Of a stretch of 32,640 nt of DNA, positions 1 through 7,710 are shown in pieces. Made by a program: the position numbers and the translations under genes. The notes under the pieces were generated by a model, which saw nothing but the letters and a program-made list of their open reading frames with translations, did not search any database and was not told the DNA's origin. The DNA lies in the NCBI GenBank assembly GCA_947627445.1, contig CANQWA010000030.1:1-32640 (forward strand), read 5' to 3'. The stretch's first letter is position 1. Each line of letters opens with the position of its first letter. This stretch comes from an uncultured Ruminococcus sp. (GTDB taxonomy: Bacteria > Bacillota > Clostridia > Oscillospirales > Ruminococcaceae).

Positions 1-50
1 TGCAGTTTTGAAGGTGCAGCGGGCCGGGAAAGGCGCAGGCACCGGAATAA

Positions 51-77
51 TAATCCTCGATAGCTCAGTCGGTAGAG
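51..77 (+). repeat. Truncated copy of the tRNA-Asn 5' half
   Basis: These 27 bases are identical to 121-147, which are the three bases before plus the first 24 bases of the complete tRNA-Asn gene; the match extends to 29 bases if two upstream A residues are counted. The copy runs from the acceptor 5' strand through the D arm and then stops, with unrelated sequence in 78-118. It cannot fold into a tRNA. It may be the remnant of a tandem tRNA-Asn gene, or a repeat left by a site-specific integration or deletion event at this tRNA locus. Confidence 0.85.
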
Positions 78-123
78 TAATGTTATGTTTGCGCACCGAA
101 GAGATTGAGGAAAAACTGAATAA

Positions 124-196
124 TCCTCGATAGCTCAGTCGGTAGAGCGCGCGGCTGTTAACCGCGTTGTCGTAGGTTCGAGTCCTACTCGGGGAG
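124..196 (+). tRNA. tRNA-Asn (anticodon GTT)
   Basis: A complete 73-base cloverleaf can be drawn. The acceptor stem pairs 124-130 with 189-195 (one T-G wobble) and the discriminator is G196. The D stem is GCTC/GAGC, and the anticodon stem is CGCGG/CCGCG around the loop CTGTTAA, with anticodon GTT at 157-159. The T arm is GTAGG/CCTAC with a TTCGAGT loop. CCA is not encoded. It lies at the left edge of the element, where a tRNA could serve as integration target, and is followed within 10 bases by its own terminator. Confidence 0.96.
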
Positions 197-202
197 TTGC
201 TT

Positions 203-240
203 AAGTCCCGTAAACGCGTTGTTTATGGGATTTTTCTTTT
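203..240 (+). terminator. Intrinsic terminator after tRNA-Asn
   Basis: The arms TCCCGTAAAC (206-215) and GTTTATGGGA (221-230) pair over 10 bp with one G-T wobble around a 5-base loop, and a T-rich tract (231-240) follows. The position directly behind the tRNA fits termination of the tRNA transcript and separates it from the par leader. Confidence 0.85.
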
Positions 241-286
241 CAGACTTTGTAAAAAAGAGACATTATATTAAACAAAAAATACAGCC

Positions 287-348
287 ATGTTTCTGTAGAC
301 CGACAGGCTACAAACAGTGGTTGTAAACCGAAAAAATAACAGAAACAT
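287..348. repeat. Spaced perfect inverted repeat in the par leader
   Basis: ATGTTTCTGT (287-296) is repeated in perfect reverse complement as ACAGAAACAT (339-348), with 42 bases between them. The spacer contains a smaller pair, TACAA/TTGTA, around 309-325. No T tract follows, so this is not a terminator. It could be an operator, a partition site or a recombinase arm site; the sequence alone does not decide. Confidence 0.5.
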
Positions 349-408
349 TTATTGATCTGCGGGATGCTTGATGAAAAGAAGGTACGTTCCGTATTATTGC
401 TTTACATA

Positions 409-448
409 GCCGGTTGATTTTCAAAAAAGGAAATCAGTCGGCTTTTTT
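409..448 (+). terminator. Terminator-like leader hairpin, copy 1
   Basis: GCCGGTTGATTT (409-420) pairs with AAATCAGTCGGC (431-442) with two G-T wobbles, followed by six T residues (443-448). A near copy of the whole unit, with its preceding TACATAGCC, occurs at 19022-19068 in front of the TOPRIM gene (42 of 47 positions identical by eye). It lies about 100 bases upstream of parA, so it may be a leader attenuator rather than the end of a transcript. Confidence 0.7.
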
Positions 449-484
449 GCGTTCTCAGAACATTGTTAAGATGTAAAGAGCTAC

Positions 485-520
485 ATAGCCATTTTTGCTT
501 TTAGGCAGAGTGGCTATTTT
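485..520 (+). promoter_or_regulatory. Hairpin just upstream of the parA ribosome binding site
   Basis: ATAGCCA (485-491) and TGGCTAT (511-517) form a perfect 7-bp stem with a 19-base loop, ending in TTTT and lying only a few bases before the AAAGGAGG of parA. The stem also begins with the ACATAGCC string found in the other leader hairpins. It could attenuate transcription into parAB or bind a Par protein; this is inference from position. Confidence 0.45.
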
Positions 521-544
521 TATGAAAGGAGGTATAGCAGAACT

Positions 545-1393
545 ATGTCTAGAACATTAAACGTTTCCGGGCAGGCCCGTATTATTGCCATAGCGAATCA
601 GAAGGGAGGAACCGGAAAGACGACTACGACCGTCAATTTAGGTGTTGGCCTGGCAAAGCAGGGAAAGCGAGTGCTGCTCGTGGATGCAGATCCGCAAGGG
701 GATTTGACTACCTGTCTCGGCTGGACGGACCAAGACAATATTCCTGTCACTCTGGCAACGCATATGGCGCAAATTATCCGTGATGAACCATTAGAGGTTA
801 GGAATGGGATTTTACATCATGATGAGGGAGTGGATTTGATTCCATCTAATATTGAATTATCTGGCATGGAGATGACACTGGTTAATGCCATGAGCAGAGA
901 GTACACTATGAAAAGCTGTTTAAATGAGTTGCGAAAGGATTATGATTACATTCTGATTGATTGTATGCCGAGCCTGGGGATGTTGACCATCAATGCGCTT
1001 GCAGCGTCGGACAGTGTGATTGTTCCGGTACAGGCACATTATCTTCCCTTAAAAGGAATGACACAGTTGATGAAAACCATAGGTAAAGTACAGCGGCAGA
1101 TCAATCCGGGATTAAAGGTGGATGGCGTGTTGCTGACATTAGCTGATATGCGGACAAATCTGGCTCGTGTCACATCTGACAGCCTAAACCAGAATTATGG
1201 GAAGTTAATCCGGGTATATAAGACAATTATTCCGGTGGCAGTGAGGGCGGCAGAAAGTAGCGCCGCGGGAACAAGCATTTATTGCTATGACAGGAACGGT
1301 GTCGTGGCAAAGGCATATGAGGCATTTACGGGGGAGGTGATACGGGATGGCGAAAAGAAGCGACATAAAAATGAACCTTCCCACAGCCGATAA
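545..1393 (+). CDS. parA: ParA/Soj-type partition ATPase
   Basis: The 282-residue product is a ParA-family (MinD/ParA P-loop) ATPase. It has a deviant Walker A, KGGTGKTT, at residues 20-27, VDADPQGDLT near residues 46-55, and an ILIDCMPSLG switch segment near residue 135. ParA proteins bind the nucleoid and position DNA loaded with ParB, so the likely role is to keep the excised or replicating element in daughter cells. AAAGGAGG lies about 11 bases before the ATG. The 3' end overlaps parB by 47 bases, implying translational coupling. Length matches ICE and plasmid ParA proteins without an N-terminal HTH regulator domain, so autoregulation by ParA itself is less likely. Confidence 0.93.
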   Translation: MSRTLNVSGQARIIAIANQKGGTGKTTTTVNLGVGLAKQGKRVLLVDADPQGDLTTCLGWTDQDNIPVTLATHMAQIIRDEPLEVRNGILHHDEGVDLIPSNIELSGMEMTLVNAMSREYTMKSCLNELRKDYDYILIDCMPSLGMLTINALAASDSVIVPVQAHYLPLKGMTQLMKTIGKVQRQINPGLKVDGVLLTLADMRTNLARVTSDSLNQNYGKLIRVYKTIIPVAVRAAESSAAGTSIYCYDRNGVVAKAYEAFTGEVIRDGEKKRHKNEPSHSR

Positions 1394-2288
1394 TCTGTTT
1401 ACCACTCAGGAGGAGCGAGATGAGGCGGCAAGGGAATCTGTCAGGAATATTCCATTAGAGGAGATTAACGATTTTCCGGATCATCCGTTTAAGGTAAAAG
1501 TGGATGAAAACATGATGGATATGGCAGAGAGCGTAAAGCGGTATGGGATACTTGTTCCTGCTATTGTCAGGGAAAAACCGGATGGTAGTTATGAAATGAT
1601 TGCAGGACACAGACGGAAAATGGCGAGTGAATTGGCAGAGAAGAAAGAAATGCCCTGTATTGTCCGTTCTTTGACTGATGATGAAGCAACGATAATTATG
1701 GTGGATTCTAACTTGCAGCGGGAAGAACTCCTTCCTTCGGAAAAGGCATTTGCCTATAAGATGAAACTGGAAGCGATGAAAAGACAGGGAATGAGGACGG
1801 ATTTAACTTCTGCGCCATTGGCACAGAAGTTAAAAAGGAAAACATCAAGGGAATTATTAGGAGAACAGGTAGGGGAGAGCCAAGACCAAATCCGTCGATA
1901 TATCCGTCTGACGGAGCTTACTTCTCCAATCCTCGACATGGTGGACGAGGGAAGGATTGCCATGCGGCCTGCTGTGGAGCTTTCTTATCTGCCGAAAGAA
2001 GAACAGGAAATTCTTTATGAGACCATGCAGTCAGAGGATTGTACGCCGAGCCATGTGCAGGCTATAAAGATGCGGCAGTTTTCTGAGAATGGGAAGCTGG
2101 GAGAAGATGTTATACTCTCTATTCTAACAGAGGAAAAGCCTAATCAGGTTGAGCAATTCAAGATACCGAAAAAACGCATTGAAAAGTATTTTTTGCCGGG
2201 GACGCCCAAGGAAAAAATGCAGGAGACTATTATTAAAGCTCTGGAAATGTATAGGAAAAGGGAGAAAAATAAGGAAAGAGAGCGGTAA
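1347..2288 (+). CDS. parB: ParB/Spo0J-like partition protein
   Basis: The 313-residue product has the ParB N-terminal nuclease/CTPase-like fold: an EEINDFPDHPFKV box near residue 38, then YEMIAGHRRKMASELA near residues 82-97, the characteristic GHRR CTP-binding motif. A central HTH-type DNA-binding region follows (about residues 110-210) and the C-terminal tail is Lys/Glu-rich. ParB loads on parS-like sites and activates ParA. GGGAGGTGAT precedes the ATG, which lies inside the end of parA, so the two are co-expressed. The ATAGCC/GGCTAT inverted arms before parA and after parB are candidate binding sites, which is inference. Confidence 0.92.
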   Translation: MAKRSDIKMNLPTADNLFTTQEERDEAARESVRNIPLEEINDFPDHPFKVKVDENMMDMAESVKRYGILVPAIVREKPDGSYEMIAGHRRKMASELAEKKEMPCIVRSLTDDEATIIMVDSNLQREELLPSEKAFAYKMKLEAMKRQGMRTDLTSAPLAQKLKRKTSRELLGEQVGESQDQIRRYIRLTELTSPILDMVDEGRIAMRPAVELSYLPKEEQEILYETMQSEDCTPSHVQAIKMRQFSENGKLGEDVILSILTEEKPNQVEQFKIPKKRIEKYFLPGTPKEKMQETIIKALEMYRKREKNKERER

Positions 2289-2321
2289 ATTATACGCCTG
2301 GGGACAGGTATGTCTGATTAT

Positions 2322-2434
2322 GGATAGCCTTTTTGGGGCATTTTGCTGTTTCCCCTCCCCACACCCCACCCCTTTCATACCAGCAGTTTACCAGCCGAGA
2401 AAGCAATATAGTAGAACGGGTGGCTATCCTTTTT
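2322..2434. repeat. Long-spaced inverted repeat after parB
   Basis: GGATAGCC (2322-2329) and GGCTATCC (2422-2429) are perfect reverse complements 92 bases apart, and each is followed by TTTTT. The spacer is C-rich in its middle (CCCCTCCCC and similar). Transcribed, it could form a large stem-loop ending in a T tract and act as a terminator for parAB. As DNA, it shares the ATAGCC core with the hairpin before parA. No coding sequence is credible in 2289-2575. Confidence 0.45.
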
Positions 2435-2575
2435 GCCCAGTTCTGTATCTCAAGATTATTATGTGGCAAGCCAAGTTGCAGGGTATCTTATACAGCGATT
2501 TTATGCTAATATGGAGAAAAGGTAGAGAAATGGAGACCATGATGGTATAATTCAATGGTGAAGGGAGATGGCTGT

Positions 2576-3595
2576 ATGAGAGAGATGAAAAAGGTGATGG
2601 TTATTACTGTGCTGCTGATTGGTGCGCTGTCACTGGCACGGGGCAATACTATAGCTGTTGCAAAAGCCAAAGAGGTGAAGATGAATTTGATTGGCGCAAA
2701 AATGCTGAACAAATATCCGGCTGCATTGTCTAAAGCTAAAAAAGTGAAGGTAAGGAGCAGCAGAAAGTCTATCGTGACAGCAAAGTATAAAAAGATAAAG
2801 AATAGCCGATGGATTGTCCTAAAGGCAAAAAAAGTGGGAAGTGCTGTTGTGACTGTCAGATGCAGGATGAAGAATCACGAGATAAAGACCTATAAGTACA
2901 AGGTTACTGTAGCAAAAGGCAGGAAAATGACAGCACTGGAACAGGCTAAAAGGGCATTCAGAATACAGAACCGATATCGGGAGGAAAAAGGGGTAGATGC
3001 GCTAGAGTGGTCTGATGAGCTGTATAAATTCTGCCTGTACCGATTAAAGACCAGCGGATATGACAGGCATGAAAATTTATGCAGGGATGAGAACGCATAT
3101 TTTGGACTATATGCGAAATATAAAAAAATATTGCTTGCCGAAAATTTACATTCTGGATATAGTGATCCCGAACGTGCGATGAAGTCATGGAAGAAAAGTC
3201 CGGGTCATTATATGAATCTGTTATCAGCTACTCATGTTTGTGGAGCGATAGCAAAATATAAGAATGTCTGGTGTGCCATTTTTTATGATGGAGATAAGAA
3301 GGTGCTTGAAAACTGGCGAGATTATCAGATAAAGGAAATCAATGTAAAACGGTATGACAATAATAAAGGCGAGTTTATCGGTGACTGTGCCGTGGGATAT
3401 TATGAGATGGATGACCGTTGGGATACATTGCAGGCAGCCATGATTTCTGAGGCATCTGGGGAAAAGATTTATCTGGAGGTTGGAAAGACATATGTAATTT
3501 ATGAGAGAAGGTCCCCAGATGGGTGTGAAAAAGCGAAACCAATTACAATAACTGTTACAGACGAAGGCAACGAGGAGGTGGTATTGACCAGTTGA
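2576..3595 (+). CDS. Secreted CAP-domain (SCP/PR1-like) protein with Ig-like N-terminal region
   Basis: The start at 2576 is preferred over an in-frame ATG at 2555 because AAGGGAG lies 8 bases before it; this gives 339 residues. An N-terminal signal peptide is visible (MREMKKVMVITVLLIGALSL then an Ala-rich cleavage region). Residues about 30-115 are Lys-rich and end in a pattern (KKVGSAVVTVRC..YKYKVTV) typical of bacterial Ig-like (Big_2) domains. A CAP domain follows, with AENLHSGYSDPERAMKSW and SPGHYMNLL, the usual CAP signature. The C-terminal 80 residues are of unknown fold. CAP proteins are secreted proteins of varied function. No sorting signal is seen, so it is probably free or bound to the wall through the basic domain. 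Confidence 0.82.
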   Translation: MREMKKVMVITVLLIGALSLARGNTIAVAKAKEVKMNLIGAKMLNKYPAALSKAKKVKVRSSRKSIVTAKYKKIKNSRWIVLKAKKVGSAVVTVRCRMKNHEIKTYKYKVTVAKGRKMTALEQAKRAFRIQNRYREEKGVDALEWSDELYKFCLYRLKTSGYDRHENLCRDENAYFGLYAKYKKILLAENLHSGYSDPERAMKSWKKSPGHYMNLLSATHVCGAIAKYKNVWCAIFYDGDKKVLENWRDYQIKEINVKRYDNNKGEFIGDCAVGYYEMDDRWDTLQAAMISEASGEKIYLEVGKTYVIYERRSPDGCEKAKPITITVTDEGNEEVVLTS

Positions 3596-3625
3596 TTTAG
3601 GAATAAGTAAATAGAGTGCATGAGA

Positions 3626-3672
3626 AAGCCCTTTCGGATATTAAAAGAACAAATCCGGAAGGGCTTATTTTT
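3626..3672 (+). terminator. Strong intrinsic terminator after the CAP gene
   Basis: AAGCCCTTTCGGAT (3626-3639) pairs with ATCCGGAAGGGCTT (3653-3666) over 14 bp with one T-G wobble, followed by ATTTTT. It closes the transcript of the CAP-protein gene and isolates the downstream adhesin promoter. Confidence 0.92.
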
Positions 3673-3681
3673 ATGCCCAAA

Positions 3682-3710
3682 TTGAATGTAATGGGAGGAA
3701 ATCAGATAAT
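3682..3710 (+). promoter_or_regulatory. Probable sigma-A promoter of the adhesin-sortase operon
   Basis: TTGAAT (3682-3687) and GATAAT (3705-3710) are separated by 17 bases, a good match to TTGACA-17-TATAAT. It lies just after the CAP terminator and about 80 bases before the adhesin start, leaving a short leader. Prediction by eye only. Confidence 0.55.
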
Positions 3711-3792
3711 GAAATGCCATATAAGGGAGCCGCCTGCCGGATGAGCGGGCACAGATAATAAACAAAAAATTAAAAGAAAGGAAATTAAGATT

Positions 3793-6700
3793 ATGAAAAT
3801 AAAAGGAAAAATCAGAAGAATGATGGCGTTTGCGATGGCGCTTGCCATGCTCTGCAGCATAATCCCTGTAAATATGATGACCGCAAACGCAGCAGCTACG
3901 GCAACTGTGTCTCTTTCTTCTATGGGGCAGAAAGGAACTGTTTCAATCGGATCCAAGACAAAGTCAGGCACATGGTGGCAGATGAACCTGAATGGGAAAA
4001 AGGCATTCTGTATAGATTTAGGATACACCTGTCACAGCGGAAACACCTATGCGGCTGCGGAGAGTCACCAGTGGGATCAGGACACTAAGGGAAAGAATGG
4101 CTACTATGCAAAGATTATCCGCTGGTATGTCATTACGAAAAAACGTTCTCAGAAGGCATTTATCATGAGCCAGGCGCTGATCTGGTCCGTTACAGAGGGG
4201 CGCACTTCGGAGAACCAGTTAAAGGATGTAATAAGACAAGTCAAGGGAAATATCAACATTTCACTGGATAAATCTGTAAATGATATCTATCAGGGCATCT
4301 TTGAACCAGACGGAGACTGGAAAGCACAGATAACATTCTGGCAGAAAACGGGGAACAGCAAGATGTATCAGAGGCTGTTGACTGTAGATGCAGACAAAGA
4401 GGAGTCGGATTATGAGCCGAAAAGTATCAGTGACAAGACATACTACCGTCAGCGCATTACAGTAATGAAGAAAGACGAGGAAGGAAAAGGACTGGGCGGT
4501 ATCCAGTTCACATTGGATGCTGATAATCTGGACAATCTGTACTCTTTCCAGGTATCCGATAGGAACGGAGTAGAGGAAAGTGATGCGGATGATGATGACG
4601 ATACATCGTTTAGTTTGACTGGATACACAAGGGATAGCGGCAGAATCGCGTTTCGTATGACGTACAGACTGAATACGATGGATTATTACTACTACCCGGA
4701 TTCGCAGTTGGAGAAGATGTCGGCAGATGATAAGAAAAAGGCGAAGAAATTTCTGACAGACGAGATGGAGCTGGATGAGGATGTGGATTTTGCTTCGGAT
4801 ATGACGAAGGCGTCAGCAGAGAAACTTATGAAGCAGGAGCTGAAGGATCTGAAAAATGACATATCCAACACATATACCCTGACGGAAAACAATACGGGAG
4901 AGAACAAAGATATTTTTCTGGATCCGGAGTTTGCAAAGGGTGTGAAAATTACTCTGAAAAAGGCAGATAGCTGGGAGAAGGACGAGACCGGCGCATGGCC
5001 CGATTCATTGGAAGAAGTACCATCTGAGTATTCAAAAGCCTATATTACGGGCGTGACCAACAGACACAAGAAAGCAGGCATTCGGGTAGTCAAGGTTGAC
5101 AATTACAGCGAGGATAAAAAGGCACATGGAGAGGCTGATCTTGACGGTGCGCAGTTTGAACTTTATGCGGATAAATCCTGTACAGATAAAGCAACTGTTT
5201 ATACGGAGGACGGCGCTGAAAAAGAAGCAGGAATCTATACTGTTGCAGATGGGTTTCTTGAGACAGACTATCTTCGCAGTGGCACTACTTACTATCTGAA
5301 AGAGGTAAAAGCGCCAAAAGGATATACACTGTCAAGTGATGTTCTGCCGATTACAGCGGATGCTTCAGATGTGGAGGCCGAGTATATAAAAGATAGTGCA
5401 GTTGTAGAGTTTGGCAATAAGCCGATTTTAGGGAAAGTGGCAATTCAGAAATATTATTCCGAGGAAAAGACTGGCCCATTGAATTATGAGGCAAACGCAA
5501 CATTCCAGGTATATCTGGCGAAAAAGGGGAGTTATGAGGCTTGCGATGATTATGAAAGAGCCATTATTCGGACAGATAAAAACGGCTATGGCATTACAGG
5601 GGATTTATATTATGGAGAATATATCGTTCATCAGGTAGACAGCGGGGATGTGGATGCGATTGCTGTTGATGATTTTACGGTATTTGTGTCCGAGGATGGA
5701 GCAACATACACTTATCCTCTGGAGAATCTTCTTTTTAAGGCATATCTGCGTATTATAAAAATGGACGGGAATACGGAAAAACAGGTGCTGAAACCAGGAA
5801 CGGCATATCAGATTTACAGGGTGACAAACGATGGCGAAAAGCTGGTGGAGCAGACATACAGCAATGGAAACAGACAGGAGAAAGTTAGCCAGTTTGTGAC
5901 CGATGCTACGGGCGAGATTATGACAGTCGATGGACTGAAATCCGGCACTTATCGTATTTACGAGACGGAAAGCGCAGAGGGGCTGCACGTCACAAAGAAA
6001 TATATTGAAGTCACCATTAACAGCAAGGCAGATAATTATGAGGAATTTACGGATGAAGATGGTTATGTCCATGCGGTTGTCACACTGACATATACCAATG
6101 CGGAGACTTATGGGAAATTGAAACTTTATAAGACGGGCGAGATGCTGACTGGTTATGCGGATGGCAGGTTCATTTATGAGGACCGTTTTTTGGAAGGAAC
6201 GGTATTTGAGATTTATGCGGCAGACGACATTGTGACGCAGGACAATCAGGGAAATTGGTATGAGAAAGGCGATTTGGTTGCTACGATTACCACAGGTCTG
6301 GGCGCTGAGTTTGAAAAGGACTGCACGGGCATCACGGACTGTGAAGTGGATAAGGACGGCACAGTTACGGTAAATCTTCCTCTTGGGAAATATCATGTAA
6401 AAGAGAAACAGACGCTTTATGGATATGTCCTGCCGGATCAGGGATGGGATGTAGAGTTCACATGGAACAATAAAGATGAGGAATATGTCCTCAATGCCAC
6501 GGATATAACAGACAAAAACGGAGTGCTGCATGTGGAAAACGCTCGAGCGAAGGCTTCCGTCTCTTTGTTAAAAACAGATGCAGCATCTGGACAGGCCGTA
6601 TCCGGAGCAGTTTATGGGATATACACGAAAAAAGACATCTACAATGTGGACGGGGAGAAGATTGCAGGTGCAGATACGCTTCTTGAAACGGTTACGACAG

Positions 6701-7710
6701 ATGAGGAAGGGAAGGCAACAGCAGATATGGACTTCCCATTGATGAGCGAGAGCTATATGATTTCTCAAAATGGCACACAGATAACCAGCACATTAAATTC
6801 CGGGGATTATTATTTGAAGGAACTGTCCGTGTCCGATAGCTATTATTTGAACGAAACAGAGTATCCGTTTCATTTGGAATATAGGGATCAGAATACTAGG
6901 TTGATTGCTGTTGAAGTAAAGGCAGACAATACACAGACAACGGCTACGATTAGCAAGACGGCAGTAACGGGCAGCGAGGAATTGAGCGGGTGTGAATTAC
7001 AGATTTCTGATGAGAAGGGAAATGTGATTATAAGCTGGGTATCCGGTGATGCGGACAGTATTGCAATAAACGATAAACTGGCAGAGCTGGGATATTGTAA
7101 TGTGTCTGCGGCAGTGAATGAGGGTGGCAGTTTGAATGTCAAGGGACTTTTCCATGATGTAACATATGTCCTCACGGAGACCCGTCCGGCAGACGGATAT
7201 GTGACAGCGGACAGCATTGCATTTCAGCTAATTGAGGGAGAGGATAGTCGGACACGAGCGGCTATTTTTCAAGGAGATGAAATGGTCATGCAGGAGGATG
7301 ATACCATCCACATGGTGGACGATACAACAAAGATCCGCTTTATCAAGCTGGCAGGAGATACTGGACAGGGACTGCGTGGCGCTAAGTTTGATGTGTATGA
7401 CAGCCAGGGAAACAAGGTAATCAGCTTTACTTCAAAAGAGGACGGCTATGACATTACGGGGAAGTTATCTGTCGGGGAGACTTACACATTCGAGGAAACA
7501 GAAGCGCCGAGGGGATATCAGTTGGCAGAACCTGTGGAGTATATGATAAAAGATACCGGGAAGTTACAAAAAATATCTGCAATGGATGAGAAGGTTCCTA
7601 AGCTTCATGTGCCGCAGACAGGAGGAATGATGCCGTTTGTACCCGTGGTTATGCTGCTGTTTGTTTTGGGCTGTGGATGGATTCTTGTCATCCGTAGGAA
7701 AAGAGTATGA
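3793..7710 (+). CDS. Thioester-domain, CnaB-repeat, sortase-anchored surface adhesin
   Basis: The 1305-residue product has a Sec signal peptide (residues 1-33, ending ANA). An N-terminal thioester domain follows: KAFCID with Cys73 and MSQALIW with Gln127 are the pair expected to form the internal thioester. About eight CnaB/SpaA-type domains start near residues 221, 430, 549, 652, 775, 923, 1050 and 1180. Many have a strand-1 Lys (RVVKVD, SLLKTD, RFIKLAG) and a Glu before a GY-type turn (YYLKEVKAPKGY, YTFEETEAPRGY), the layout for intramolecular isopeptide bonds. The C-terminus is VPQTG (1273-1277), a hydrophobic segment and RRKR, a sorting signal. It is likely a fibrillar wall adhesin that covalently captures a surface ligand. 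AAAGGAAATT precedes the ATG. Its stop overlaps the sortase start. Confidence 0.93.
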   Translation: MKIKGKIRRMMAFAMALAMLCSIIPVNMMTANAAATATVSLSSMGQKGTVSIGSKTKSGTWWQMNLNGKKAFCIDLGYTCHSGNTYAAAESHQWDQDTKGKNGYYAKIIRWYVITKKRSQKAFIMSQALIWSVTEGRTSENQLKDVIRQVKGNINISLDKSVNDIYQGIFEPDGDWKAQITFWQKTGNSKMYQRLLTVDADKEESDYEPKSISDKTYYRQRITVMKKDEEGKGLGGIQFTLDADNLDNLYSFQVSDRNGVEESDADDDDDTSFSLTGYTRDSGRIAFRMTYRLNTMDYYYYPDSQLEKMSADDKKKAKKFLTDEMELDEDVDFASDMTKASAEKLMKQELKDLKNDISNTYTLTENNTGENKDIFLDPEFAKGVKITLKKADSWEKDETGAWPDSLEEVPSEYSKAYITGVTNRHKKAGIRVVKVDNYSEDKKAHGEADLDGAQFELYADKSCTDKATVYTEDGAEKEAGIYTVADGFLETDYLRSGTTYYLKEVKAPKGYTLSSDVLPITADASDVEAEYIKDSAVVEFGNKPILGKVAIQKYYSEEKTGPLNYEANATFQVYLAKKGSYEACDDYERAIIRTDKNGYGITGDLYYGEYIVHQVDSGDVDAIAVDDFTVFVSEDGATYTYPLENLLFKAYLRIIKMDGNTEKQVLKPGTAYQIYRVTNDGEKLVEQTYSNGNRQEKVSQFVTDATGEIMTVDGLKSGTYRIYETESAEGLHVTKKYIEVTINSKADNYEEFTDEDGYVHAVVTLTYTNAETYGKLKLYKTGEMLTGYADGRFIYEDRFLEGTVFEIYAADDIVTQDNQGNWYEKGDLVATITTGLGAEFEKDCTGITDCEVDKDGTVTVNLPLGKYHVKEKQTLYGYVLPDQGWDVEFTWNNKDEEYVLNATDITDKNGVLHVENARAKASVSLLKTDAASGQAVSGAVYGIYTKKDIYNVDGEKIAGADTLLETVTTDEEGKATADMDFPLMSESYMISQNGTQITSTLNSGDYYLKELSVSDSYYLNETEYPFHLEYRDQNTRLIAVEVKADNTQTTATISKTAVTGSEELSGCELQISDEKGNVIISWVSGDADSIAINDKLAELGYCNVSAAVNEGGSLNVKGLFHDVTYVLTETRPADGYVTADSIAFQLIEGEDSRTRAAIFQGDEMVMQEDDTIHMVDDTTKIRFIKLAGDTGQGLRGAKFDVYDSQGNKVISFTSKEDGYDITGKLSVGETYTFEETEAPRGYQLAEPVEYMIKDTGKLQKISAMDEKVPKLHVPQTGGMMPFVPVVMLLFVLGCGWILVIRRKRV

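Larger units (their letters stand above)
197..544. other. Structured intergenic region upstream of parA
   Basis: This 348-base stretch has no convincing protein-coding gene. It holds the tRNA terminator (203-240), a spaced inverted repeat (287-348), a terminator-like hairpin (409-448), a second hairpin with arms ATAGCCA/TGGCTAT (485-517), and an AAAGGAGG ribosome binding site near 526-533 for parA. It is a plausible place for parA control, a partition site or the left element end. No integrase or excisionase gene is present. Confidence 0.6.

Noticed and set aside
3709-3744. Possible 11-residue leader peptide before the adhesin (ATG after GGAGG)
   Set aside because: Its ATG overlaps the -10 box of the best promoter, so the transcript would start downstream of it. 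Both cannot be true and the promoter is better supported.
5605-6531. 308-codon open frame on the minus strand within the adhesin gene
   Set aside because: It is antisense to well-supported CnaB repeats, has no ribosome binding site of note, and its product is a Cys/Ile/Phe-rich sequence with no recognisable motif, as expected of a shadow frame.
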